From Thysanoteuthis rhombus (Eukaryota; Mollusca; Cephalopoda; Oegopsida; Thysanoteuthidae), in contig OY735206.1 of NCBI GenBank assembly GCA_963457665.1, positions 53,797,984 to 53,861,983 of the forward strand: DNA of 64,000 nt, in the 5' to 3' direction. How positions within the stretch are numbered: the stretch's first letter is position 1; the number at the start of each line of letters is the position of its first letter. A program made the position numbers and the translations under genes. Under the pieces are notes generated by a model, which ran no database searches, had not been told where the DNA came from, and was given only the letters and a program-made list of their open reading frames with translations. Positions 1 to 10,789 of the stretch are shown piece by piece.

Positions 1-1416
1 CAATTTGCACCATCGACCTGTTCGTGAGAAGTGCTGTAAAAATATAGAATAATAATGATTAAAAAAGAACTGGGTTTTTTTTCATTAAATATCCGTGTGT
101 GGTGCTTAGACTTGCGTGGAAGAATATTTATACTTATATCTACGTGCATATCAAACTAATACATTATGATTTAAAAAGAAAAAAAAAGGAAAGGAAGACA
201 GCAATTTCCATTTATAGCTATCTACACAATATGGCGGAAGTCGCAGCCAAGTGAGACGGAAACTTTCCGTGATATCCTGTCGTAACTTCCAGGCAAATTC
301 CCTGCTTCTCTTTTTAATTCCTCCATTCCCACATTTTTTTTGTGTTGTAATCGCCGTTACTTGTTGACTACAAGAGTCCACCAATACCATCTTCGCCTTG
401 TGTGTTCTTCTTTGGTCACAGAAGTATATCTACCTGGAAAACCTTCAAACTCAATTTCTTGATTTCTTTGTTTTGTTTTGTTCTTTTTCTGTTTTTTCCT
501 TTTTTTTTTTTTTTCTTTCATTTTTTGAAAGCTGATGCTATGTTTGTTAGTAAAGTTTTGATGAAGAGGTAACTTAAAAGAGGATCACACAGACGCGCAC
601 GGTCAGTCTTACACGCTATGTCACACAAGTACACTTGCTTTGAATGTTAAACGCAGATGACCAGTTTTCATTCTCATTACATCAGGTCATTAGGCGTTGT
701 GACCAAGCAGAAAGCGAGGTCGTTTTTATGAAATATATTGGTCACGGAACTGACCCATATGTCGAAAACTATTGAAGATAGAAACAGTCAGTTACCATTC
801 GATAAGACTTGTTTAGAAGATTGATTTAGATTCTTTAAAAAAAAACAATCTGACTCGACCCGGTCCGGTCCGTCAGTCACGATTTTTGAAGCTTAATAAC
901 TCAGAGACTAATACAGACAGAAACGTGGCATTTTCACCAATGTTGTTTCAATATGTGGTTGTTTACAGATTTTTTTCTGAAGCAACTGATTTTTGGTTTT
1001 CCTTACTTATTCGGATATGAAGTACGGTAGCAAAACACACTATACGGATAACGTTATTTTACACCTGTATTAGCAAGGGCTGCCTCATTATAGAGTATCT
1101 CGGGAATGCAAAAGATTCTTTGAATAAGTTTTCGCAACATTCATTGTGTAAGCGAAGCAGGGATGCCAAATTGGGCTACAAGTAGCAGATTTGGCAACTT
1201 TTGAAAGGTATTAGCAACTTTTTGCAATATATTTTTTTTTGCCATCAATTTACTTTGATTATGCATAAGAGTTAATCCAAAAAAGAAAATGTAGAGGGTA
1301 ACTTTCTTTACGAAGCAATTTTGCTATATTCAGGTTCAAGCCTGAGTTAACTATGTTTTTCCCAAACAAGAACAATCTAATTTAGGGGAGTACACTGCTC
1401 TGTTTGGGTCTCTTTG
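1..1416. other. No gene recognised; AT-rich intergenic or intronic DNA
   Basis: The longest open frame (minus strand, about 150-390) is 79 codons, overlaps a homopolymeric A/T stretch and resembles no protein I know. Poly-T runs occur near 495-530 and 1231-1240. I see no tRNA-like boxes, terminal repeats or recognisable transposon motifs. Confidence 0.6.
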
Positions 1417-1960
1417 AATTATTATTATTATTATTTGCAATCTCACACCAGTTGCCTGGTGGTTACTGCTGGAGTTTGAGTGACAGCAAGTCTCCTCAAG
1501 TGTCCAGCCCTTCTCTCCTAGTTCTCATAGGCCACAGTAATACTACGGTTTACAGTTTCACACCGGTTGCCCAGTGGTCATTGCTGAAGGCTGAGTGACA
1601 ATAAGTCTCCTCCTCAGGTCTTCAACGAACATCTCTTCTCTCTTTCGCCTATCATGCCAGTGCTGCGGTTTACATTTCCGCTTTCATTTCCCTTCCTCTG
1701 TTGGGTCACTGTTAACAATTAACGTTGCTGTCTTTATATTTCTAGCACCCCCCCCCCCTCAGTATCCACGCAGTTCCTAGCAGTGCTGTGGTCTGTACTT
1801 GCTTGTTCGCATCAAATATCTGGCAATTATTACTTAGAACTCTCCTCAAATCTCCAGCACCTTTCCCAGTATCCTCGCACACCCCAGCATCACTGTGGTC
1901 TGGACAGTCTTGATTCCGCCTCAAATATCTAATTCGTCCAATCACGATTCTAGTTTGGGA
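1417..1960 (-). mobile_element. R2-like LINE 3' end, copy A (relic)
   Basis: Minus-strand 3' fragment of a non-LTR retrotransposon. The short (ATT)n run at 1417-1437 is its 3' tail. Next come two tandem ~115-bp repeats (start points 1443 and 1558) that match copies C and D. Beyond them the minus strand encodes the peptide QTTALLGTAWILR, equivalent to the conserved C-terminal end of copy C. The terminal motif is repeated, at about 1745-1800 and 1854-1910. Stops and indels break the frame, so this is dead. Assignment rests on similarity to copy C. Confidence 0.7.
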
Positions 1961-2462
1961 ACGGTTTTAAAGTCTGTTAACTATTATGGGTACGAAACCT
2001 AACCTCAATATTCCACCATTTTCTCAGTTAATAGTTCCTGGCATTTTTTTCCCCTATTTTTCGCTTTCTTTTGTCTTCAGCATCTGCAATATTCTATCCA
2101 TTTTTTTCTATGTGTGCGAGTGCTCATGTCTTCCTACGATTGTGTGTTTGTTTGTTTGTTTGCTCTTGGTCACGTAGTTTTGTCAACAGACTTGATAATT
2201 AGCATCAGTACACCTCTAAACCTCTTGATATTTTTTTTGATTTCTGGAAGAAAAAAAAAACAAACATTTTTTACCTCTTCGGGGTCTTATTCGAACAAGT
2301 TTATCAATCACGCCTAGATTCTCCAGAATCTAGATGTTTCTAGATATCTTCCCACTTCATTTTAGATGTTTACCTGTGAAAAACGCCAGCTATGTATTAA
2401 AAAATATACTCTGACCATATTCTTTGATAGAATTTTACATGATTTCAATTTCTGACTCTATG
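1961..2462. other. T-rich spacer, no gene seen
   Basis: Two short overlapping frames (63 and 67 codons) are hydrophobic Phe/Ile/Leu translations of T-rich DNA with no recognisable domain. It contains (TTTG)n-like DNA near 2144-2162 and an A run near 2250. It separates LINE copies A and B. Confidence 0.5.
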
Positions 2463-3290
2463 TTCACACTATACGTCTGGTGGTCATCGCAGTTGACTGT
2501 GTAACAGCAGGTCTCCAGTCCTCCTCAGCATTCCTGCAGTCTATAGCAGTGCTGTGGTTTGGATTTCCTCACCAAATGTCTGGTGCCCCCACCAGCCTGG
2601 AAGCTGAGCAACCGTCAGTCCTTTCAGCTCTCCACACACCCTCTCAGCGTCTTCGCATACCACCGAAGCACTGTGGTTAGAACCGTACCAACTAACCCCA
2701 GCTTTACATATGCCATCTTCATTCTAACTATTCGGCCATTGCTGGCGACTGGGGCTTGTAAGTCTCATATTTCCAGTACTGATGTGGTCTGCATAGCCAT
2801 TTGTATCCATGCAGACCCCAGTAATGCCGTGGTCTGCATAGTCTCAATCCTTCCTCTCATCTCCAGCTCCTCAAATCTTGACTTAGATATCTTTTGAACT
2901 GTTCTGAGTGAGCCTACAATTATTGGCATAACCCTGACCTTCATGGTCTATATTTTCTTCAACTCCCAGGTCAAGTCCTGGTATTTTCCTAGCTTTTTAC
3001 TCTCTTTCATATCCATTCTGAGTTTCGTGGGCACAGCAACGTCTATCATTTGGTAGGTTCTCTTTTCCTTGTGCACAACTACTAGATCTGAGCTTCTTGT
3101 TTGGGTGGGTGGTCGGTTTAGATGTTGAAGTCCCAGAACAATTTTTGGCTTTTATTTTCCAGGACAGTCTCTGGTTTGTGCAGGTACCATTTGTCTATAC
3201 GGTTGAATCCTAGTCGTTTGCATAGTGACCAGTGTATAGCAGTTGCTACCCTGACGTGTCAGTTCTTGTACTCTTTCTGAGCTACTATAC
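2463..3290 (-). mobile_element. R2-like LINE 3' end, copy B (older, diverged)
   Basis: The part at 2890-3280 aligns by eye along its whole length with 3760-4140 of copy C, including blocks equivalent to the Trp-Tyr, Pro-Asp and Val-Asp-Val regions of the nuclease-like domain, but it is more diverged and frame-broken. The part at 2480-2850 holds several decayed repeats of a motif around GCAGTGCTGTGGT, the reverse of the codons for the terminal TTALLGT peptide. It is older than copies C and D judging by divergence, and no (ATT)n tail survives. Confidence 0.65.
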
Positions 3291-3375
3291 TACATTTACT
3301 CGAATTGTGGTTTACAGTCCCATCCCTTTCTCCACACAAACGTTTCCCTGGGGTCTATCGATCTTTGCCTTGACA

Positions 3376-3415
<40 letters not shown>

Positions 3416-4146
3416 TTGGAATCTCACACCAGTTGCCTGGTGGTAACCGCTGGAGTTTGAGTGACAGCAAGTCTCCTCAAGTCTCCAGCCCTCCTCTCCT
3501 CGTACTCATAGATCGCAGTAATTTTGCGATTTACAGTTTCACACCGGTTGCCCAGTGGTTATCGCTGAAGGCTGAGTGACAATAAGTCTCCTCAGGTCTT
3601 CAGCTAACGTCTCCTCTCTCTTTCGCATATCATGACAGAGCTACGATTCGTTGCAGTCCTTATATCTCTAGCACCTTCCTCAGTATCCGTCCAGTGCCCA
3701 GCAGTGCTGTGGTCTGTACGGTCTCTATCCTCCCCCTAATCCCGATCTCCTCCAGTCTCTCCCTCAGCGTTTTGGGGACAGTTCCTAGTGCTCCCACTAT
3801 GACCGGTACTACCCTGGTTTTCATGTTCCACATTTTCTTTAACTCCCTTGCTAGGTCCTGGTATTTTTCCCTTTTCTCATCCTCCTTCTTTTTTACTCTA
3901 TGGTCTGCAGGTACAGCAACGTCTACTATTTGGCAGGCCCTCCTTTTTTTGTCTACTATTACTAAGTCCGGCCTTCTTGCCTGGATGAGGTGGTCAGTTT
4001 GGATGTCGAAGTCCCACAGTAGTTTGTGGTTGTCATTCTCCAAAACTGCCTCTGGCTTGTGCTGATACCACTTTTCCCCATGGTTGAATCCCATTTGTTT
4101 ACTTAGTTCCCAGTGTATCATCGTTGCTACTCTATCGTGTCTATGC
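3376..4146 (-). mobile_element. R2-like LINE 3' end, copy C (best preserved)
   Basis: Reading the minus strand: coding region (about 4140 to 3660), then two ~116-bp tandem repeats (start points 3539 and 3423), then an (AAT)n tail (3416-3376). This is a 5'-truncated non-LTR retrotransposon, the usual product of incomplete reverse transcription. Its 5' truncation point lies directly against the (ATT)n tail of copy D at 4147, so C probably inserted at, or is joined to, D's tail. The encoded protein is described separately. Confidence 0.75.
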
Positions 4147-4166
4147 TTATTATTATTATTATTATA

Positions 4167-4219
<53 letters not shown>

Positions 4220-4220
4220 C
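3660..4220 (-). pseudogene. LINE ORF2 C-terminus, restriction-like endonuclease-type domain, 5'-truncated
   Basis: Open frame of 186 codons; the first 24 or so are asparagine-rich translation of the neighbouring (ATT)n microsatellite and not real. From about residue 25 it matches the C-terminal region seen after the reverse transcriptase in many invertebrate and fish LINE proteins. Visible blocks: KWYQHKPEAVLEND (residues 50-63), RRPDLVIVDK (82-91), IVDVAVPADHRV (98-109), EKYQDLARELKKMW, VVPVIVGALGT and the terminal TALLGTGRILRKVLEI. The RPD then VDV arrangement resembles the PD-(D/E)xK nuclease fold of R2-group elements, which nicks the target DNA; that family link is from memory. The reverse transcriptase itself is absent, so it cannot move on its own. 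Confidence 0.75.
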
Positions 4221-4458
4221 AATCTCACACCAGTTGCCTGGTGGTTACCGCTGGAGTTTGAGTGACAGCAAGTCTCCTCAAGTCTCCTGCCCTTCTCTCC
4301 TAGTTCTCATAGGCCACAGTAATACTGCGGTTTACAGTTTCACACCGGTTGCCCAGTGGTCATTGCTGAAGGCTGAGTGACAATAAGTCTCCTCCTCAGG
4401 TCTTCAGTCAACATCTCTTCTCTCCCTCACCTATCATGCCGATGCTGTGGTTTACGTT
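4147..4458 (-). mobile_element. R2-like LINE 3' UTR, copy D, with long (ATT)n tail
   Basis: The (ATT)n run 4147-4217, with one interruption near 4163, is the tail. It is followed by two tandem ~115-bp repeats (start points 4225 and 4340) nearly identical to those of copies A and C. No coding part is present. The right edge is replaced by a (TTC)n then (TTA)n microsatellite at 4458-4552. Confidence 0.7.
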
Positions 4459-4465
4459 TCTTCTT

Positions 4466-4551
<86 letters not shown>

Positions 4552-4552
4552 C
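4458..4552. repeat. Compound microsatellite (TTC)n(TTA)n
   Basis: About 12 TTC units change into about 19 TTA units. It may be the expanded tail of yet another minus-strand LINE copy, since (ATT)n tails terminate copies A, C and D nearby. The long Leu or Ile open frames through it are artefacts. Confidence 0.9.
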
Positions 4553-4926
4553 ATCGCCATCGATTGTTTACCTCAGGTAGCGCAAAGATCAACAAGCGGA
4601 CCAGTCTGCTTCTTAAGTGACTTCAATTATCACAGGGTGACCAACTGCAGTGTCTCTGTGCCAGACAAAGGCAAGCTTACTGAATTGCAGTTAGAACTTT
4701 CGATAATGCTTGGATTGGTATCTAACTTGCAATTTTCTCTCATAACTGTTCATCCTTTCTTCCTTCTTCTTGTCTCGTGCTATTTCATTCTCATTAATCG
4801 CCCAAAAAGTTCACTTCATTGACATTGTACTACGCTTGATTTTTGGCGGGAAAATGCTCTAATTTCTTTTCTGAAATTAACAACGATTTCCAATTTTTTA
4901 CATAACTTTGTCCATTTTAATTTTAA

Positions 4927-4962
<36 letters not shown>

Positions 4963-5314
4963 CCTCACTCCTTCCCCTTCTCTCTCCCCTCTTTTTCCGT
5001 TCTCACTCCATCTCTAACTCCCCACACGTCTTTTCTTTTTTAAGCCAAGAACATTAAAAGAAGAAAGGAAGTAAGAAAGAAAGAAGAAAAAATCTTACTA
5101 ATGAAGTCAATTAACTTAAACTTTCTTTTTGACAAAATTCTCTGGGCTCTTGCCGCAGGGTGGAATTTTGTTTTGTACATTCGGCAAATCTGAAATATTA
5201 AAGCCATTAAAATCGCCCTACCCCTCTGATTCCTTGCAGTAACGTCTTCGTCTTCCACCCCCATTTCTTCTTTTTCTCCCTCTTCCTTACTTCCCCCATT
5301 ATAACCCACCTCTA

Positions 5315-5345
<31 letters not shown>

Positions 5346-6779
5346 CCTACCCCTCTTTGAACTCCTCTTCCTCCGCCTTTTTCTCAACTTTTCAATTATG
5401 CTTTTGAAAATTAAGACAAAAGTGCTCCACTAGGTTACTGATTTACAACATGGCTTCTGTAACATATTTCGTTCGTTATAACAGCACAGCATGTGGGGTA
5501 CACAATCCACGCGCGGGGCGTTGCTGCCTCAAAGGATACACCCCCCCCCAACGGGCCATATCACAATCTTAACAAAATTTGCCGCAAGGAAATTCTGGTT
5601 GCCATGAAAGGTTCGTAAGTATCCTTGCATAATCAAGTTTCGAAACCCGAGTTTTTCTTTTATCTTATCTTCTTGATTTTTCATCGCAGGTCGTACTTAT
5701 ATTCTACGACCATTAAGTAAAGCAGCATGTATTGGAAATGCAGGATAAACTTCAAACGAGATTTTAATAAGGATAAGAGATGCGTGTTCAAATATCATCG
5801 GAATCTTTTTTCTTTTTTTTTTTCTTTTTTGACTCCTCACTTCAACTCATGTATTAAGTATCATTTACAGTGATTTCAGGTGAGGCTGTATTCATATCCT
5901 GAACATTACAATCTTTATTCTGGCGCTCACCCAATCTAGATAGCTTATGTGGTTGCGAAAATAAGAAGCATATAGTGTCAGGTAATTGAGGAAATTTTCT
6001 AACCAAAATTGTGTGAAAATTGACGTTGAAAGTACTTGTATACAAATAATGGTATTTCTAGTGATGCAGTTTCAGAAAAAAACGCCTTTGAATGTTTCAG
6101 ATTATCAAGTATTCAACGGGAATGATTTATGAATCCATTTTAGATAGAATCTGAAACCAAGCTCTGGCTCGAAGCTGAACTGTGCGACAAAATACCTAAT
6201 TTGACGTGCTGGGTCACATTTTCGATCTATGCTGTTAACTTGAAGGTTGCAGAATAAATGTAAAAATTTACCTGTGCATTAAAAAAAAAAAAAAAAAACA
6301 AGCAAAAGGAAAACTAGTCTAGTCAAAAGTTTATGATCATTCTCCACCTAAGTAATTCAGACAAAGGATTATTACATCTAATTCTGCTAGACCTAAGTAG
6401 AATTTAGATGTAAGTGTGTGAATTTAATGACTATGTTTGTGGTTTCATCCAGGTGGTCGCTATGCTAAAAGCAAGATTCAGGTGCTAAATGAAACCATCT
6501 GTCTATTATTTGACAACGACATCAAAATATTCAATATGTTTAACATATCTCTTCCGATATAAGATGGGCAAAGAAAGGATGCTGGATAAAAATGATGAAA
6601 ATTGATAAACTCGATGTCAGAATAAGTCTGAAACATTGGCAAGTGTTATGTGTTCTTTTTTTTTTGTTTTTGTTTTTTGCAGCTGACGTACAATATGACG
6701 TAATGAAACTCGGTATCCGCCCCGTTGACTTCGTTTAAACTGAATTTGAATAGGAGAATTTTATCTAGATTAAAAAATT
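4553..6779. other. No gene recognised; CT-rich and A/T-rich spacer
   Basis: Contains (CT)n at 4928-4959 and 5311-5337, a C run at 5541-5550 and a poly-A run at 6280-6298. The 115-codon minus frame at 5040-5387 is an Arg/Lys/Glu-rich reading of purine-rich DNA and looks spurious. A 128-codon frame at 4436-4822 starts in the microsatellite. No SINE boxes or transposon motifs were seen. Confidence 0.5.
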
Positions 6780-6784
6780 TCTTC

Positions 6785-7110
6785 AGTTTTCAAGTGAGCC
6801 CGGCTGGTTGGTTATGTATGTGTTGCGCGTACAGGCCGTACCAATAGAGCTTGAGGGCTGAAAACTTAAACGTTTACTCTTTATCTCTATACTTTTTTTG
6901 TTTTTCTTAAAATTACCCTAAAATAGGTTTTTAGAGGGAAGTGTTTCAATTTGCAATGTAAGTATATGCTACATTGGTCATAAATCGTATCCAGCAGTAT
7001 TCACGCTCGTTTTCATTATTTGAATTCTGTGAATCTGCAGCGAACAAGGAACTCAATACAAGCAAATGGCGAGTAAAACTTATTGAACCGTTGATGATAT
7101 CGAAAATAAA
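6785..7110 (+). repeat. REP-A dispersed repeat, copy 1
   Basis: One of at least five copies of an unclassified repeat in this window. It has, in order, a block around CGGCTGGTTGGTTATGTATG, a block around CAATAGAGCTTGAGGGCTG, a run starting AAACGTTTACTC, a block TTTGCAATGTAAG, a block CAGCAGTATTCACGCTCGTT and a 3' block around AAATGGCGAGTAAAACTTATTGA. The same blocks occur in the same order at 10790-11160 and 53225-53600. No coding potential or terminal repeats were seen. Confidence 0.7.
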
Positions 7111-7122
7111 TTAACCATAATT

Positions 7123-7190
7123 AGAATTTGAATTTTCTTGCGGCCCAATATGGCGGAACCCATACGATTATAAAAGGCGAACATTTTGCA
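7123..7190 (+). repeat. Inverted-repeat arm (left) of a possible foldback element
   Basis: 68 nt that recur in reverse complement at 8121-8187 at about 85% identity by eye. The shared core includes CCCAATATGGCGGAACCC and ATTATAAAAGGC. The arms enclose about 930 bp without recognisable coding sequence. Confidence 0.75.
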
Positions 7191-8120
7191 CCGGAATTAA
7201 TGTCTTGGATATTCAAAAAGACCAAACAAAGAGCCAAAAAGGATCGATCTCAGAGGATATTTTTGCATATACTATTTACCTTGTCACGTTCACCCATACG
7301 GAAGCAGAAAGAGCGAAGAATTTTGAAAAGAACATTCATTTTCTGCAACCTTTAAACAAAATTTTATCTATCCGTCTATGCCAGTCTGTTTCTATCTATC
7401 TATCTATCTATCTATCTAAACAGAGTCGTTAAAATAGGTGCAAACCCGATCTAACTGAATGAAACAAAGTCGATTAAAACGATGTTAGAAAAATTTTCAT
7501 ACTTCTGAGCGAGCTCAATTTTTCTATAAATAAAATTCATCATTAAAACCTTTGCGTTTTTGCTTCTCAATCTTTTCTCTCATTTCAAAAAAAGTAATTG
7601 CCCACTGAGTCATGTTCTTGTCTTTCGCTGCAAAAAATGCTATTGGGCCGTTTAATTAAGAGAATGCCTTGGAGGCCTTTTTTTTTCAAAATCGACAATT
7701 ATTTCATCATAAATCAAAGGACACTTCACTCCTTTCTGAAATTACGATCTGACAACAGCATCAATAATTTGGCATGATGGGACCCGATTACAATGTGAAA
7801 TTCAGATCTTAACAATACTAAAGATACATATTCATAGTTAACAATAGATATTGGCTTATTTTGCAACATCCAATAATTAGAAAATATCAACGGCAGTGAG
7901 TTTATTTTGCACGATTACACCAAGCTTTCAAACATTGAATTGTCTGTTTTGTTTGAAGCTTGATTTTTCAACTGTTCATTTTTTCTTTCGAAAATAACAA
8001 CGTTTTTCAATTTTTATCTTACTTTTAAATGATATATTTTCCAAGAATTTTCAGTAAATAATTCATTTTATTTTGATAATTGTCACTAAATTTGCGGGGT
8101 AAATACACCAATCCTTTTAA
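7191..8120. other. Interior of the inverted-repeat pair, no gene
   Basis: AT-rich. Holds an (ATCT)n microsatellite near 7391-7419 and a hairpin at 7921-7962 (arms CAAGCTTTCAAAC and GTTTGAAGCTTG, one base offset). Short frames of 75 codons at 7128-7432 run through the microsatellite and look random. Confidence 0.5.
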
Positions 8121-8187
8121 TGCATGATTTTTGCCTTTTATAATTGTACGGGTTCCGCCATATTGGGTTGTGAGAAATTCAAATTCT
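8121..8187 (-). repeat. Inverted-repeat arm (right) of a possible foldback element
   Basis: Reverse complement partner of 7123-7190. I found no convincing target duplication outside the arms, so the two could be independent opposed insertions of the same short repeat. Confidence 0.75.
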
Positions 8188-8189
8188 AA

Positions 8190-9480
8190 ATTTGGGATCA
8201 ATCCTGTTTGTGAGCAGATGGTGATTTTTGGTTTCAAGAACTGGTAAATCGCGATTTTAGTCTCGAAAACCATTAATATATGATAAAAATTTGAAGGTTG
8301 CGATAGGAAATGCCCCCAAAACCGCTGTCACAGATCTCGCAATAAACTTCTATGCATTCAATGGAACTATTTCAAATAATTGTGCAGTTGAATAAATAGG
8401 TTTTGTTCGACTTGAAGGAATAACAAAAAGATTTATGCATGGAGGTCTGCATTAATTATGTCCAACAACATGAAATTGGTTCATTTTTTTTTCAATTTCA
8501 CAACAGATTTTGTATAATAACTCGGAAAAATTTGCTCAATGGTTGGATAAGAATGTTAAGAATTTGTTGGCACGGGAGAGATCGCATACATAACGGGCTT
8601 CTTCAAAATTGTCAAACAATTAATGCAAATATACATGCAGAGCAGATTCAAATAGAAACTAAAACAAATACTGTCCCCAGATAAATAGAGAAGGCGCCAT
8701 TTTGTTGGATGACATCACTAACCTGCAGGTTTCAAAAAATGAAATCACAAAAGCTGAGTCCGTGGAAAATGAAGACTTTATGTGCCTTGCAAATTTAACC
8801 GACCTTTGCTTTACGGTTCATCGCTTCTTCAACATCATGATCATTTCATTCGAGGGAAGAATTTATCCAATTAGGATTAACTTAACGAAGTATTCAGAGA
8901 GTTTCTCGGTTCTTTAAATGAAAAATTCTCTAGGAAGCGAGCTGACAACTTGCTGGCGAGGTGGAATAAATCTGTAGTGATAATAGTCCAGTGGAAATAT
9001 TTTGATTGAATAAACAATATATTTATATACACTCATATGTTTATACGTATATGAGAGGGAGGAGGGAGGGTTAAGCTTCCGCTTTTTTCAGAGGCACTTC
9101 ATTTATTCACACCTTTCAACCAGGTTTTTGCGAGATATTTTTCTTGCTTTTTTTAGTATTGAAATATGCATCTGCTTGTGTTAAACTAAACGAGTTATCA
9201 GGTGCTGCAGATTAGGAATATCTAATTATTATTAGATTAAAATGAAGACAGCTCAACATTCTTCATTATCGTGAACGCACACAGAGGCATACTCTAATGT
9301 ATGTGTGTAAAATGGTTTATAAGTACACATACATGTGAAAGAGTTGAAAATCTTTTATAAGAGTTCGAAAGCTACGGAGAGAATCTATTGGGCTCTGCTT
9401 CAGAGAGATGCTCGCATAGGCGTTGTAAGAGGGAATGGTTGCCCCGGGGCGCAATTTTGAAGAGGGGCAAAATTTCTTTT
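8190..9480. other. No gene recognised
   Basis: AT-rich spacer. Frames of 81 codons (8439-8684) and 71 codons (8702-8917) resemble nothing known. A GGGAGGAGGGAGGG run lies at about 9055-9070. No transposon motifs were seen. Confidence 0.5.
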
Positions 9481-9489
9481 GACCTATTA

Positions 9490-9574
9490 TGCCTGTTAGT
9501 GTTAATTCATAATTATGTACACACGCACGTGTGCACGCGCAGACACACACACATACACATATATACACACACAT
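9490..9574. repeat. CA-rich imperfect microsatellite
   Basis: Imperfect (CA)n with GTGCACGCGC interruptions. It generates Cys/Val or His/Thr-rich frames on both strands that are not genes. Confidence 0.8.
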
Positions 9575-9664
9575 GATGTAGTGCAACTGCCTCTAGACGC
9601 TTTCTTTGCTCCTGGGCGCTTTTTTTACTTATGGGCGCCGAGAACGTTTGCTACACCACTGGAT

Positions 9665-9920
9665 ATTCTGAGGCAAGTTTAGTAAGCTCTTGGTAGTGAA
9701 TTCAAAATTCACTCAATTCCTGGCTATCGTGGCCCTGGGCCAAACTAAGCTAAGCTAAACTAAGCTAAGCTAAACTAAGCTAAGCTAAGTAATTATCTAA
9801 AATGAGGTTTTTGTTGTAGACCAATGGAAGTTATTCCCGTGAGATATTGCTTATGAGTTTTGACACTCACTCAATAGTCTACTATTGAGGCCTTGTGCTA
9901 GACTAAGTCAAGGTTAGTAG
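9665..9920 (+). repeat. SINE-like module E, two tandem-like copies with a (TAAGC) minisatellite
   Basis: The motif GGCCTTGTGCTAGACTAAG at about 9888 and the related GGCCCTGGGCCAAACTAAG at about 9731 are each preceded by a CACTCAAT block. The motif recurs at about 15785 and 50868. Between the copies, 9744-9790 is a minisatellite of a 15-bp unit (TAAGCTAAGCTAAAC) repeated about three times, apparently amplified from the module's own AACTAAGC end. It resembles a SINE tail; no clear tRNA boxes were seen here. Confidence 0.5.
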
Positions 9921-9973
9921 ACGTCATCTAAGAGAATCAATTTCAAATTACCTGTGTAATTACCAGGCTTATG

Positions 9974-9981
9974 ATTTAGAT
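9974..9981. other. Left target-site duplication of hAT-like element
   Basis: ATTTAGAT; its partner is ATTAAGAT at 10382-10389, with one mismatch. Confidence 0.75.
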
Positions 9982-10381
9982 CAGTGTTCCTCAACCATTT
10001 CCAACCCGACGTCCCCATCTATGACACTTCACTACATGTCACCGTCCCCTGTAGTTTGAATATGAGAAGTACTCAACACAGACGTTTTAGTACGGTTGCT
10101 TGCCCTAATGAAGTAAATCATCAACATTCAGTCTAAAGGTTTTATAAAAGAAAATGCTATTGTAAGCATATCCATGAATTTTTAAGTAAATAATACTTAA
10201 CAACAGCCATTTGTAAATCAGAATCATAATTGTTTATGGAATCTTCACAACGCCCCCTCTAGAGGCACTAGCGCCCCTTCAGATCCTCAGTCATTTCAAT
10301 GCCCACTTGAAACAAATCAACGCACCCTTAAAACAAACCATAGCGCCTAGGTGGCCGCTCGCACCCACGTTGAGAATCGTG
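9982..10381. mobile_element. hAT-like non-autonomous DNA transposon, 400 bp
   Basis: The left end reads CAGTGTTCCTCAACC and the right end, reverse complemented, CACGATTCTCAAC, both close to the CAGTGTTTCTCAACC ends typical of hAT (Charlie-type) elements. The 8 bp immediately outside are ATTTAGAT (9974-9981) and ATTAAGAT (10382-10389), 7 of 8 identical, the duplication length hAT transposases make. No transposase is encoded; interior blocks of GCGCCCC near 10270 and 10350 are typical of such hAT derivatives. It depends on an element elsewhere for movement. Confidence 0.8.
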
Positions 10382-10789
10382 ATTAAGATTATCGAAATCA
10401 CGCCAAATATTCTCCTCGTAATTGGAATAATACTTAATTAAACTGTGAGAAATTGCCGGAAACCTGTTATTATAAAATACAATAGACCCATCTTTCACTC
10501 TAAAATCATATTAATACCACAAAGCTTTATTTGCAGGCTCGTCCCGCTAAACATTACAACGGCAGTGAGTTTGCTCTTCACTTTATTCCGTAGAATTCAC
10601 TTGGATAACGCAAAGCTTAATAATAGATATCAAATAAATCTATTAATAAATATATTTTCCTTTTGTATATGATATACTTATCTTATTTTTTTTCTTCATA
10701 CATAGCTAATCTGTTTCTCCAATAAATATTTCAAACCTCTCTATAGAACGAACACTCATATTGCAAGGATAACTATCAAAAAGTGTCAT

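Noticed and set aside
1404..1598. Plus-strand frames with QLPGG and SLSDSKSPQVSS found in three places (1404, 3232, 4230)
   Set aside because: Antisense readings of the repeated LINE 3' UTR; the real coding strand is minus.
5040..5387. 115-codon Arg/Lys/Glu-rich minus frame
   Set aside because: Purine-rich low-complexity DNA including a (CT)n microsatellite; no domain.
9744..9790. CRISPR-like spaced repeat
   Set aside because: The 15-bp units are directly adjacent with no spacers, and the context is animal repeat DNA; a minisatellite.
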